DNA of 64,000 nt from NCBI GenBank assembly GCA_011033025.1, contig WFMF01000355.1:119413-183412 (forward strand). The letters run 5' to 3'. This DNA comes from Beroe forskalii (taxonomy: Eukaryota; Ctenophora; Nuda; Beroida; Beroidae). The notes under the pieces were generated by a model, which did no database searches, had not been told where the DNA came from, and saw only the letters and a list, made by a program, of their open reading frames with translations. A program made the translations under genes and the position numbers. Below, piece after piece: positions 10,363 to 20,935 of the stretch (the first letter of the stretch is position 1; each line of letters begins with the position of its first letter).

Positions 10363-11499
10363 ATGAACGTCTCCTTCACCAACTACACTGAGTATGGCAT
10401 CCACAACCAGGCTGTCCGCTACTGCTGGATCTCCTACACTCTCTTTACCATCCTTTCCTCCTTCCTGGGGGATTTCATAATCCTAATGGCATCCATCAGA
10501 TACGATGCCTTTAAGCTACACAGAGCCATTGTCACCATCATGCAGCACATGGCAGTGTGTGATCTCCTCAACTCATTCACCCTTGCTCTTCACCTTGTTA
10601 CTCTGATCTCAGAACGGAATAATGTGGGGTCCTTCCTGTGCAGTGTTAGGGGTTATCTACCCTACTACACCTTCCCAGTCAGCTTCTTCTTAACAGCTGC
10701 CTTGACCAGCATCAAGCTCCTCATAGTCCAGTACCCGATGCATGCTCATCTCTGGACCAAATCCAAAGCTCATATCGTCTGTGCAACCATCTGGATCTGT
10801 TCCCTAGCAATACCTATTCTCTGCCTTGTTATCGATAAAGATGACGTGCAATTCAATTACTTTCTGTACACCTGCATCTATGGCTTTTCAGCGGAAGCTC
10901 ATAAAATCTGGCGACCAGTTATAGGCGGCTTTGTATCAGTTGTGCCAAACATCATCGTCTTGATAACCACTATATGGCTCATAGTGATAGCTCTAAGGGT
11001 GTCAAATCGAGCGGGTGACAAGGTAAAATGGCAAGGTCTGATGACAGTCATTGCAACAGCTTTGGTGTACTTTCTGTCTGTGCTGCCAGTAGGGCTGTTA
11101 CGAATATTGGAGCCGTTCATCCAGGATCCTATGCTCTACGTTCACTTCCGTAGAGCAGCCTATTCCATCACTAACATCAACGTCATGGCTAATTTTTACA
11201 TCTACAGCCTCACGGTGCAGAGCTTCAGGGAGTTCCTGAGACAAAAAGCTGCACTTATTGGGGGAGCAATCTGTGTTATGAGAGGAGGAGGAGAAGAGGT
11301 AAGGGTATCTGGTGTGAGGGGAGACAAGACCACTTCTGCAGCGGGGAATAAGACAAAATCCACAAGAGGGAAGAAAACAACGTCAACAAAAGGGAAGGAA
11401 ACAACATCAACAACTGCAGGGGAGAAAGCAATTTTCACGTCTGAAGGTGAGAACACAATGCCAACTGCCGGAGAACAGAGATCTGAAACGCAAGTTTAA
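10363..11499 (+). CDS. Rhodopsin-like seven-transmembrane GPCR, single exon
   Basis: A 378-residue plasma-membrane receptor predicted to signal through G proteins; the ligand is unknown. I chose ATG 10363. The frame is open further upstream, but only from a TTG, and the ATG puts two N-glycosylation sequons (N2-V-S, N7-Y-T) right at the extracellular N terminus. Seven hydrophobic segments start near residues 22, 56, 92, 136, 190, 225 and 268. Class A landmarks are present but altered: G36-D37 in TM1 where GN is usual, D67 in TM2, a TM3 cysteine at 93, VQYP (122-125) at the DRY position, W144 in TM4, prolines in TM5 and TM6, and ANFYIY replacing NPxxY in TM7. The tail is Lys/Thr-rich with repeated G-x-K-T-T-S-T words and ends ETQV, a class I PDZ-ligand pattern. 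No introns. Such divergent intron-less receptors are common in lineage-specific invertebrate expansions (family knowledge). No operon-like neighbour. Confidence 0.85.
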   Translation: MNVSFTNYTEYGIHNQAVRYCWISYTLFTILSSFLGDFIILMASIRYDAFKLHRAIVTIMQHMAVCDLLNSFTLALHLVTLISERNNVGSFLCSVRGYLPYYTFPVSFFLTAALTSIKLLIVQYPMHAHLWTKSKAHIVCATIWICSLAIPILCLVIDKDDVQFNYFLYTCIYGFSAEAHKIWRPVIGGFVSVVPNIIVLITTIWLIVIALRVSNRAGDKVKWQGLMTVIATALVYFLSVLPVGLLRILEPFIQDPMLYVHFRRAAYSITNINVMANFYIYSLTVQSFREFLRQKAALIGGAICVMRGGGEEVRVSGVRGDKTTSAAGNKTKSTRGKKTTSTKGKETTSTTAGEKAIFTSEGENTMPTAGEQRSETQV

Positions 11500-11546
11500 A
11501 GACTGAAGTCTTCCTAAACGTAGTTTTGCGTTTTTTTGACCAAATA

Positions 11547-11640
11547 GGGGGGGGGGGGGGGTAAGGCAAACTTTGGCAAACACTTTATTTGGCAAACCCC
11601 AAAAAAAGTGGAAGCATCTGCCAAAGTTTGCCAAAAATAA
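11547..11640 (-). repeat. Poly-C-ended hairpin element, copy 2
   Basis: It begins with a G run (11547-11561), then GTAAGGCAAACTTTGGCAAAC and CCAAAAAAAGTGGAAGC, and ends TTTGCCAAAAATAA. Read in reverse, the outer parts match copies 1 and 3, but the central CCAAAAAAAGTGGAAGC block lies in the opposite orientation to the ends. An AATAAA at 11636-11641 sits at its edge, 137 bp past the GPCR stop codon, and could serve as that gene's poly(A) signal (inference). Confidence 0.7.
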
Positions 11641-11641
11641 A

Positions 11642-12010
11642 ACATCTTTTTGAGCTCTTTGGTAACACTTTAGGTACCCATTATATGCTTTTCAAGGATG
11701 CTGAATCGATTCCCAAGGTCTGTTTCACATTTTGACGTTATCCAAAAGCTGTAGGAGAGACCACATCCACATTGAATAGAGTAGAAGGCTGCAGTAACAA
11801 ATACGATATTTCATTACCTCATATTTTAAGTTTTATGCATTTAAGTACTAAGTAGTCCGATCAAAAAGTTGTATGAAGCCCTAAAACCGAAGCATCCACG
11901 CTACATAAGTCTGTTCCAGCAGCCTAAAATCAATAGTAAGGCCACACCGTTACCACTTACCACTGACCAGTTTCCATGGATTCCTGCAACATAACCCGAC
12001 ATAACGGTGT
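11642..12010. other. No recognisable gene
   Basis: Unique-looking sequence with no protein-like frame. I looked here for downstream exons of the SET-like gene and found none. Confidence 0.45.
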
Positions 12011-12014
12011 TGAG

Positions 12015-13160
12015 AATGCTAATTGCCTACTGACGGCTGAGTGGAGCCTACTGCCTAGTGGAGGCTATGTAGAGCCTAGTGGAGGCTGAGTGGAGCCTAG
12101 TGGAGGTTATTGGTGCATATAGGAGGCTGAATGAAGCCTAGTGGAGGTTGAGTGGAGACTAGTCGAGGCTGAGTGGAGCCTAGTGGAGGCTGAGTGGAGG
12201 CTGAAAGGAGGCTGAGTGGAGCCTAGTGTAGGCTGAACGGAGCCTAGTTGAGGCTGAATGGAGCCTAGTGGAGGCTATTGGTGCATATAAGAGGCTGATT
12301 GGAGCCTAGTGGAGGTTGTGTGGAGACTAGTTGAGGCTGAGTGGTGCCTAGTGGAGGCTGAACGGAGGCTGAGTGGAGCCTAGTGTGCGCTGAATAGAGC
12401 CTAGTGTAGGCTGAATGGAGCCTAGTTGAGGCTGAATTGAGCCTAGTGGACCCTGGTCGAGCCTAGTGGAGGCTGAGTGAAGCCTAGTGATCTAGTGGAG
12501 GCTGTGTGCAGCCTAGTGGAGGCTATTGGTGCATATAGGAGGCTGAATGGAGCCTAGTGGAGGCTGAGTGGAGACTAGTCGAGGCTGAGTGGTGCCTAGT
12601 TGAGGCTGAGTAGAGCCTAGTGGAGGCTGAGAGGAGGCTGAGTTGAGCCTAGTGTAGGCTGAATGGAGCCTATTTGAGGCTGAATGGAGCCTGGTAGAGG
12701 CTGGGTTAAGCCTAGTGGAGGCTGAGTGAAGCCTAGTGATCTAGTGGAGGCTGTGTGGAGCCAAGTGGAGGCTTAATGGAGCCTAGTGGAGGCTGAGTGG
12801 AGCATAGTGAAGGCTGAATGGAACCTAGTTGAGGCTGAATGGAGACTAGTGGATGGCGGAGGCTGAGTGGAGCCTAGTGGATGCTGATTGCTGAGTTGAG
12901 CCTAGTGGAGGCTGTGTGGAGCCTAGTAGAGGCTGAGTGGAGCCTAGTGGAGGCTGAATGGAGACTAGTGGAGGGCGGAAGCTGAGTGGAGCCTAGTGGA
13001 TGCTGAGTGGAGCCTAGTGGAGGCTGTGTGGAGCCTGGTGGAGGCTGAGTGGAGCCTAGTGGAAGCTGAGTGGAGGCTGAGTGGAGACTTGTAGAGGCTG
13101 AGTGGAGCCTATTGGAGTCTGAGTGGTGCCTAGTGGAGGCTGAGTGGAGGATAGTTGGAG
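12015..13160. repeat. 21-bp minisatellite, about 1.1 kb
   Basis: Roughly fifty tandem units of about 21 bp with consensus GAGGCTGAGTGGAGCCTAGTG, often in longer blocks that include ATTGGTGCATATAGGAGGCTG. GGCT and AGCC occur in each unit, so a single strand can pair with itself. No convincing open frame. Confidence 0.95.
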
Positions 13161-13219
13161 CTGTCTGAAAGTTTGAATCTATAAATTGCCTTTCAAATTA
13201 GTGCACAGTTTACCCTGGT

Positions 13220-14075
13220 TTAATAAGCAATAGCCTCCATTAGCCTCCATATTAAAGCTTTAGCCTCCACGAAAATGTTATATTTCAGTTTTTGTGGAGG
13301 CTAATGAGGCTAATTCTTCAGCGGAGGCTAGTGGAGGCTAATCCAAATTTTACCTACATGGAGGCTGAGTGGAAGCTAGCGGACGCTAATTAGCCTCCAC
13401 AGTGGAGGCTATTTTTCGAAAATTAGCCTGCCTATTGCAACCATTATCCTCCATGGAGGCTTATTTTTGAAATTAGCCTCCACTCAGCCTCCATACATGC
13501 TAATGGAGGCTAATTTTGGTCATATTCCTGTGGTACCATTTTGCCGAAAACACCTTATCTGAAGAACTGGTTAAAGATAAGTAGATAGTAGATAAATGGA
13601 CCAAAATTTCACCCATTTTAGCCTCCATGGAGGCTGAATGGAGGCTTAGTGGAGGCTTCAGTCTATCTATCGAAAATTAGCCTATTGCAACCATTAGCCT
13701 AATTTTGGAAATAAGCCTCCACTCAGCCTTTATGGATGCTAATGGAGGCTAATTTTGGACATATTCCTGCGGTATCATTTTGCCAAAGACACCTTATCTG
13801 GTGAACTGGTTTAAGACAAATAGATAGGTAGTAGATACATGGGCCAAAATTTTACCCATTTTAGCCTCCATGGAGGCTGAGTGGAGGCTATTTTTCGAAA
13901 ATCAGCCTATTGCAACCATTAGCCTCCATGGAGGCTAACTTTGGAAATTAACCTCCACTCAGCCTCCATGGATGCTAATGGAGGCTGATTTTGGTCATAT
14001 TCCTGTGGTTCTATTTTGCCGAAGACAGATTATCTGATGAACTGGTAGTAGATAATAGATACATGGATCCATTCC
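13220..14075. repeat. About 237-bp tandem repeat built on TAGCCTCCA/TGGAGGCTA
   Basis: Three degenerate units, marked by TTTTGCCGAAGACACCTTATC-like words near 13541, 13780 and 14016 (periods 239 and 236). Each unit carries several copies of TGGAGGCTA and its inverse TAGCCTCCA, giving many alternative hairpins. It uses the same core word as the neighbouring 21-bp minisatellite. Confidence 0.85.
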
Positions 14076-14340
14076 TGATGATTATAAACATCTCTTTTCT
14101 TGAACCAAAAGGTTCTTGAAAATTTCTATCTTGAAAATTTCTGTCCTTTAGGATACCTTTTTGCTTTTTGTAAACAATGCGGTGCTTGCAGAGGGAAGGT
14201 CCATGCGTGGACACCAGTAAAGCCTCTAAGGGGAAGGTATGAATGAAAATTAAGCATTGGAAATCGATTCAGCTCTTTCAAAAACCATTATGCACACTTC
14301 CTGCATGAACTGTGGACAAAAAATCAGAAATAACAAAATA

Positions 14341-14457
14341 CTTGGGGTATTTTTGGCAAACTTTGGCAAACTATGGCAAACTTTGGCAAACACTTTTTTT
14401 TGGCAAACTCCAAAAAAGTGGAAGCGTTTGCCAAAGTTTGCCTTACCCCCCCCCCCC
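14341..14457 (+). repeat. Poly-C-ended hairpin element, copy 3
   Basis: Nearly the same as copy 1: GGTATTTTTGGCAAAC, TTTGGCAAACTATGGCAAAC, the central CCAAAAAAGTGGAAGC, then GTTTGCCAAAGTTTGCC, TTA and a C run. Unlike copy 2, its centre has the same orientation as in copy 1. Confidence 0.8.
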
Positions 14458-14459
14458 AA

Positions 14460-15604
14460 ATAACATTATTTATTTGTTTAGATTGTTCCAAGATGCCAGA
14501 TACAGTTTTAATCATTGATGAGTAACTTATAAGATGGAGCTGCTTAAGATGGAATAGCTTAAGAATCTAGAATTTTTTTAAATCTAAAAGATATATTATT
14601 TAAAATTAACAATACAACTTACAGCAGACATAATTTTCCTGATTCCTATTAACAACTCTACTTCATAAATCAAATTTAAGGTTTAGGCATCTAAATTTTT
14701 ATTGTGCACTGATAATGACTGCAAAGGACTTAGCAATTTAATTTTCAGGTCGTGTGCTTATTCAAAGTGTTGGAACTTATTATTTTAGTGATTTTTAAGT
14801 GTGGGATATATCTAGAAATCCTTGATGATTGTTTAGATTGTGTTTATAGAACTCGGTTTGTCGGTTGCAAAGAACATTGATGTAATTGTACTACATGATC
14901 CAAAAAGTCAAACTTAAGAAGGTGATTTTGAGTCCATAGGTCCAATATTCCCAGTGGCATAATGTAGGGAATGAGGGAATGGCAAGCCTAGCCAAATTTT
15001 GGGACAGAAAATGACTGTTTGATTTTTCGCTGCACACTGCCACACTGTGACTCATCAACTTCGGAAAAAAACAATTTTATGAAGGATCAGCATTTTGCGA
15101 TGAGAAGGCGCTTAGAAATATGTAACTCAAGTAGAAAGAGATGGACAACTTTTTACCAAAAATCACGATTTTACCGAAAATTACGATTTCAAATCATTTT
15201 TTCGCCTGATACTTTTTTCTGCCAATTTTGTATGTCCTAAAGGATAGCTTTTGACCCTGAACAATATACAGTTCTCTAGTTGGGAAATTATGAAACGCCC
15301 TATTATGGTATTCAGCTCTATGAATTTCATGATTGAGTTCATCATTTATGAAATGTGTCTAAAAAAGCATATTTATTCGAATTTAAGCCTTCTTTCATTT
15401 TCTTATTTGAAAATTTGACTAGAATATAATTCTCATGTCTCATGTTATTCCTCTAAGGGAGTGGTGGTGTTTTATATATCCACAAATAGGGGGTAGTCCC
15501 CTATTTCATTAATGTGGGGAATCTACTCTCGCCAGGGCCAGGGGGAATAGTTAGCATAAAAAACATCCAAAAATTTTTAAAAATGAATTAGTAAAGTGAC
15601 TGAC
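14460..15604. other. Stretch downstream of SET-like exon 3; no exon found
   Basis: AT-rich sequence 3' of the third SET-like exon. It should hold an intron and the next exon if the gene is complete. I searched the minus strand for the expected continuation of the NAP-fold domain and saw none. Other frames look random. Confidence 0.5.
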
Positions 15605-16558
15605 CTCTGTATTTTCGAAGAAGGGATTAGTTTTAAACTGAAAGATAATTGTGTATCCTGATCTGATGTCTTCTGTTTCTTCCACAATAAGTTGTTCCAT
15701 ATACCGTAACACCTGAGCAAAGCAATTGATCAATTTACTTGAAATTTACTAAGTTGCTGTTCAAAAGCAGACAAAACAGACGAAACAGAATTAGGCTGCA
15801 GAAAATCCTAGCAATCTGTCAAATCGTATTCTCATCATATGCTGACTGTAGACCCCATTTGCTGTACAAATCACATACATCACTTTCACATCACTTTTTT
15901 GAGGATCCCCACTTTTGGTTCATATTTATTGCTAAACTAAATATCCCTTACAAAGGTAACAAACCTCTTCATCTGTTTCATCAAGTAAGGCTGCAATTTG
16001 TGGATGATTTATAAACGTATTTAACCAAAAGTCTGGAATTTTGCCTATTAATTCCCCTCGCTTTTTATAATGAGGTTTCCTCATTTGATTAAACTTCTGC
16101 TCAACCTTTAATATTATATGAATTTACAGTCTTAATGATTGGCTGAGTGTTTTCACTCACACAACATATTCATTCATATAAACTGGAGAAAATATATTCA
16201 TTGCCATTGTGCTGTAAACATTTTATTCAATTTCAAATACAAGTACATCACCATATTGTGTGCACACTGCACACCATGAATTTAACAGTGCATGCAATTC
16301 ACTATTAAAAATTCAATATTTCAACTTCAGGAAACTAAAAACTATTACTATTACTTCAAACAATTACTTTAAACTTAATAATTAGAAACATACCTTTAAT
16401 ATTTCATCACTGGCACAATCATTTAATGAATCTAATTGTGACTGAATTGCATCAATTTGTTCCAAAATATCCTGACCATCTTGTGATTTACTACCATTTG
16501 TATCAGCTGCTGGATCTAATTTGGGCATTTTTCTGGGACTTGCTTGAGCATTTGCCAT
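15605..16558 (-). CDS. SET: SET/TAF-I-like histone chaperone (NAP family), 5' half, three exons
   Basis: Three minus-strand exons, all phase 0: 16394-16558 (55 codons from ATG 16558), 15965-16105 (47 codons) and 15605-15712 (36 codons). Donors read AAG|gtatgt, GAG|gtttgt and GAG|gtcagt; acceptors end aaag and ctcag. The 138 residues follow vertebrate SET closely: the dimerisation helix ([24 protein letters not shown]), [12 protein letters not shown], then [20 protein letters not shown], and [19 protein letters not shown] of the NAP fold. The known role of SET is nuclear histone binding and chromatin remodelling, and PP2A inhibition. The remaining fold and the acidic C-terminal tail are not found in the next kilobases, which hold minisatellites. 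Either a very long intron follows or this is a truncated copy. A LINE 3' end lies only about 80 bp upstream of the ATG. Confidence 0.85.
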
Positions 16559-16855
16559 GACTGCAGCTCAAAATATAAAGCAAATAAATAAATTCCATTC
16601 ATTAGCCCCAGAGTGAAATGACACATGTCTTGAGAAGGTCAAATAAATAAATAAATAAATAACAAATACTTATACATCGCCCTAAAGCTAAAACAGGTAT
16701 TTACTTCAAGACGCAATGTCAAAAAAGAATTAACCCAGCCATCTAAAGCGATTCATAATTAAATAACATCTTAATCACTAGCCACATAAATCACCTAAAC
16801 ATAGCTTATCACTCAACATGAATGACTTAAATCACTTGAGCATTGCTAACATGAA

Positions 16856-19296
16856 TTACTTTATAAATGCCATCTGAAAGTAGTATGTTTTAAGTTCCTT
16901 TTTAAACTCATCTACATTGCTACAAGTCCTAATTTCATAAGGAAGTCTATTCCAAATATTTGGAGCTGCAAAACTGAACGCTCTATCTGTCTGAATATAG
17001 TTAGGAACTTTAGGAATATCAAGAAGAAAATAATCATTCTCATTTCTAAGTGATTTTCTAGCCTGGCCTTTAATAGTTAACAATTTAGATAAATAAGGAG
17101 GAGCAATATTATTGATACACTTATAGGCCATTAGTGCAATTTTATAGTCAATCCTAAACTTAACAGGTAAAAAATGAGCTTCTTTCAGAAATGGAGTAAT
17201 GTGATCAAACAGTTTTATCTTTTTTCCAAAAAGAAATCTTGCACAGGCATTCTGAATCTTTTGCAGTTTGTTAACAAGGTATGCAGGCATTCCAACATAG
17301 AGTCCATTACAATAGTCCAGTCTGGACAAAATCAGACAATACACCAACTTCTTTTTGAGTGAGAAGTTGAGTTTTGAACCAATTGATCTGAGGTTGCGAA
17401 GATTGACAAAGCATATTTTAACCACATTATTGATTTGATCTTCAAATGAAAGGTATTTGTCAAAATAAACGCCAAGACTTTTTGCACATGCTACAGGCTG
17501 AATAAGTTCTTCTGAGCTTATTTTAAGGTCACTTACTTCTTGTGATATAAAGTTGTTATGCTTCTTGATAACCAAAGCTTTAGTTTTTTCAGTATTCAAC
17601 TGTAGATGATTAAGAAGCATCCAATCTTTAATATCTTTAAGGCAGTCAACAATCTTAGCTTCCATATCAAATATGTCTTGAAGGATTGGATTAAATTCTA
17701 TGTATAATTGAGTATCATCAGCATATAGATGGATTTCAAAACCATGGTTCTTAGCAATATATTCAATGTCTTTTGTAAACAAAATAAATAATATAGGTCC
17801 CAGAATAGAGCCCTGTGGTACCCCAATTGAAAGGAATGCCTTTCCAGATTTTGACTTGTTGATTGTGACTGTAAATGATCTATTGCTGAGGTATGATTTG
17901 AACCACTGTAGAACATTCCCTGAGATACCAAATTTATTCTGCAGCTTTTCCAGTAGTTGATCATGATTTATAGTGTCAAAAGCTGCACTAAGATCAAGTA
18001 AAAGTAATATGACTTTGCTTTTCATGTCACTAATGCATAGGAGATCATTATAAACAGTCAAAGTTGCTGTCTCACAGCTATGATCAACTCGATAACCACT
18101 CTGGTATTCAGCATGCAAATTATACTTCTGAAGATGACTGGAAAGCTGCTTATGCACAACTTTCTCAAGAATTTTAGACAGAAATGGTAAGTTACTTATT
18201 GGTCTATAGTTACTGTACTGGTTCAGATCTCCACTAGTTTCTTTTACTGATGGTTTTATATCAGCATTTTTGAGGTCAGATGGAAAAGTTCCAGACTTGA
18301 GTGACTCATTAACAATAAACAAAGTGCTAGTCTTGAGTTGATGGAAACATTCTTTGAATAAATTGCTTGGTATGGGGTCTTGTTCACAGAATTTCATGTT
18401 GAGTGACTTGACAACATCTAAGAGCTCATCTTCTGTTATTAGTTGGAATTCTTTCCAGTGCAAGCCTTGAAAGTCTGGTGTCTCAAATGGGGAAATTGAT
18501 TCCATGTAAGTAGCTCTCTCTATGCCATCATATATTTTGTGCACTTTTTCTTCAAAGAAATCTTTCATCTCCATTGCAATAATATCATCAGATTTATGAG
18601 AAGGAAGACATGCTTTTGAAATATTCCTATCCATCAGTTGGTTCACAATAGAAAATGTCTTTTTCTTGTCAGATGGGTTTATCTCAAGTTGCTTTTTATA
18701 ATATGCATCTCTGGTGGAACTAATAACTGCAGCAGCATTTTTAGATGCAACACCCCATGCAATCCTAGATTCTACTGTATCTAACTTTTTCATTTTCCTT
18801 TCAGCCCTTCTTCGTCTTCTCCTTGCTTCCTGACATGCAGAATTAAACCACACACTTTGCTCAGTGTAAGTCTTGATTGCCTTCAGTGGAGCATGGCTAT
18901 CTAGAATCCTTTCAAGGTGAGTGTTATAAAGATTAACTGTATTGTTCACATCACAAAATTTTTCAGGTGCATTGAGGTCACATTCTATGATATCTTTCTG
19001 AAATTCTTCCAGGTTTACATCTTTGATATTTCTTACAAACTGAGTTGATTTTTTGACTGCATTGCAGTGGGGGAACATGCATGAAAACGAAATAAGGTAG
19101 TGGTCAGAGGAAGTCACTGTTTCCACAATTTGAATATCACTCAATGCAATGCTATCACAGTTATTTGAAGATGTTATAACCAGATCTAGTAGGCCTCCAC
19201 ATACATGAGTTGCTTCCTGTACATGCTGAACAAGATCAAACAATGACAACAATCTGAGAAATTTCTTACTATTGGAGTCAGTAGGTTTTTCTATAT
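16856..19296 (-). pseudogene. LINE family 1 ORF2, reverse transcriptase part (copy 1)
   Basis: Open over about 810 codons from the insertion point to the TAA at 16856. It starts in the last part of the endonuclease (LDLVITSS and the catalytic SSDHYLISF), then a linker, then reverse transcriptase with YRPISNLPFLSKILEKV, LLLDLSAAFDTINHD, VPQGSILGPILF and the catalytic HLYADDTQLY. The C terminus carries the usual APNIWNRLPYEIR and ends YYFQMAFIK. The RT itself looks undamaged. The product cannot be made because the endonuclease is split by the element at 19297-20466. The ORF extends about 30 codons into that element. Confidence 0.9.
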
Positions 19297-20466
19297 GAAG
19301 ATTATTGATGAATTGATTTTTCGTTACGGAAGGAATTTGCTGGGAAATTTTGATTTTGTGGGAAATTTTTGAGCGAAAAGTTAAATATGTCATGTGGCCC
19401 AGTTATCAATGAAGATTTTCTATATCCCTAACTCATTGTTTTCTAATATTGGTCAAAAACAGTGCTTCAGTGAAAAAGAAAAAAATTTCGTTACGGAAGG
19501 ATTGGAGCGATTGACAGAAAATGGAATTTTCAGTTCAATGATGATTTGATCCAAAAATAATAACCTCACATGGCTGGCTCTTCCATATATTATAGATCAT
19601 TATCATTAGACTTGTTCATGAGCAGGAATTAATATAAAGTGAAAAAGAATGTTCATAATTGTCAATTAGAAATTGCTAATTGACGTTACGGAAGGAATTG
19701 TTACGGAAGGAAAAAAATCTAAAAATCAAATATTTTCTCAGAAGGATGATTGTAAAATATATTTTGTACAATCGATAGATATGATCTCTTTAAAGCTCCC
19801 AGGAAATTTTCTTGGAGAATAGTCATGAGATTACTGAAATATGGCAAACCAAAAAATTTGTTACGGAAGGAAAATCCTTCCGTAACATGCGTTATGGAAG
19901 GAAATTCGCCCAAAACCACCCAAAACGTTACGGAGGGAAATTTTCACCTGAGCATATTTTCACAATTTAGGCTGGTGAGACTCAGTAATCTGCAAAGCAA
20001 ATCGTCATTTCATCCTAGGGGAAGTTTTGTAATCCAAATTTTAAAAATTCCAAAGACTTTCTTGTTTTTCAACTTTTCCACCTATTTTCCGTTACGGAAG
20101 GAATGTTACGGAAGGAAAATTAGAAATTGTTCATATTTCAACCTGCTACAATATTTTTTTATTGTTTTGAACACCTATCTTAGGAATTAAACTCACTTAA
20201 TAATGAATCTAAGAAGAATTTTCACTCTCCCACCTTTGCTTTCCGAGAAATTGACATTTTGAAAAGATCGGATTCCTTCCGTAACGTTACGGAAATTTCA
20301 AATTCTCATTTTTTGAAGTGGTATATCTCAGGGATTGAGGCACCACTGCTTTGAAAAATGTGTTTTCAGTATGACCCAACCATCTAAGAAATGGTTGTCG
20401 CCAGAAAAACTGGAATTGAAACGATTTTAAAAATTGATCTCTGGGAATATTTCGTCAATAATCTTC
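19297..20466. mobile_element. 1.17-kb element with many GTTACGGAAGGA motifs
   Basis: Inserted in LINE ORF2. The ends are GAAGATTATTGATGAA and, inverted, TTCGTCAATAATCTTC. The uninterrupted LINE copy reads CTATATGAACATTAAAG here, and ATAT occurs on both flanks (19293-19296, 20467-20470), suggesting a 4-bp target duplication. About ten copies of (G)TTACGGAAGGA or its inverse TCCTTCCGTAAC are scattered end to end (for example near 19325, 19490, 19685, 19700, 19861, 19876, 19927, 20092, 20105, 20275). No open frame of transposase size. Confidence 0.75.
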
Positions 20467-20470
20467 ATAT

Positions 20471-20933
20471 GCAAATTAAAATAACCAGCAATCAAAGGAC
20501 GGCCAGGAAGATGTGATATATGTGATAAATAGTCTTCAAACTCATCACAAAACTCATCAATACTACCATGGATTCCTGTGCCTGGTCGGTAGATGCAGCA
20601 CAATCTAATCAAACTACATAAGTTTGATTCCAGTAGTGCTTCCATGACTTCAAAACTTTTATACTTCATGGTCTTCTGACATTTCAGTTTCAGTGTCTTT
20701 TTATACATAAATGCAATGCCACCACCCCTACCTGCCCTTGATTTATGTACAACATTATAGCCAAGGTCCTTTATTTCACTGATTTTAGATGTATCTCCTT
20801 TTCTGAGCCATGTTTCAGTTATAAAACATAGATCAGCATCAAGATCATTGGCATACTCCACTACCTGTACAGTTTTATTGCATAGTGACCTAGGATTGAA
20901 GACTACAACATTAATTTTGGGGCAGGATTCCAA
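20471..20933 (-). pseudogene. LINE family 1 ORF2, endonuclease N-terminal part (copy 1)
   Basis: An apurinic-like endonuclease segment: NVVVFNPRSLCNK, CFITETWL, the glycine-rich AGRGGGIAFMYK, and CCIYRPGTG. It breaks off where the 1.17-kb element entered, just after RPLIAG. There is no ATG at the start. The frame is entered from ORF1 through a candidate -1 slip site at 20939-20945, with TTG 20933 as the first near-cognate codon. Confidence 0.9.
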
Positions 20934-20935
20934 TG

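Noticed and set aside
12015..14075. Possible CRISPR-like array because of regular repeats
   Set aside because: Units are contiguous with no unique spacers, and the context is eukaryotic.
17174..17362. Plus-strand frames opposite the LINE RT (also 17766-17960, 30828-31022, 59801-60978)
   Set aside because: Antisense shadows of conserved LINE coding sequence.
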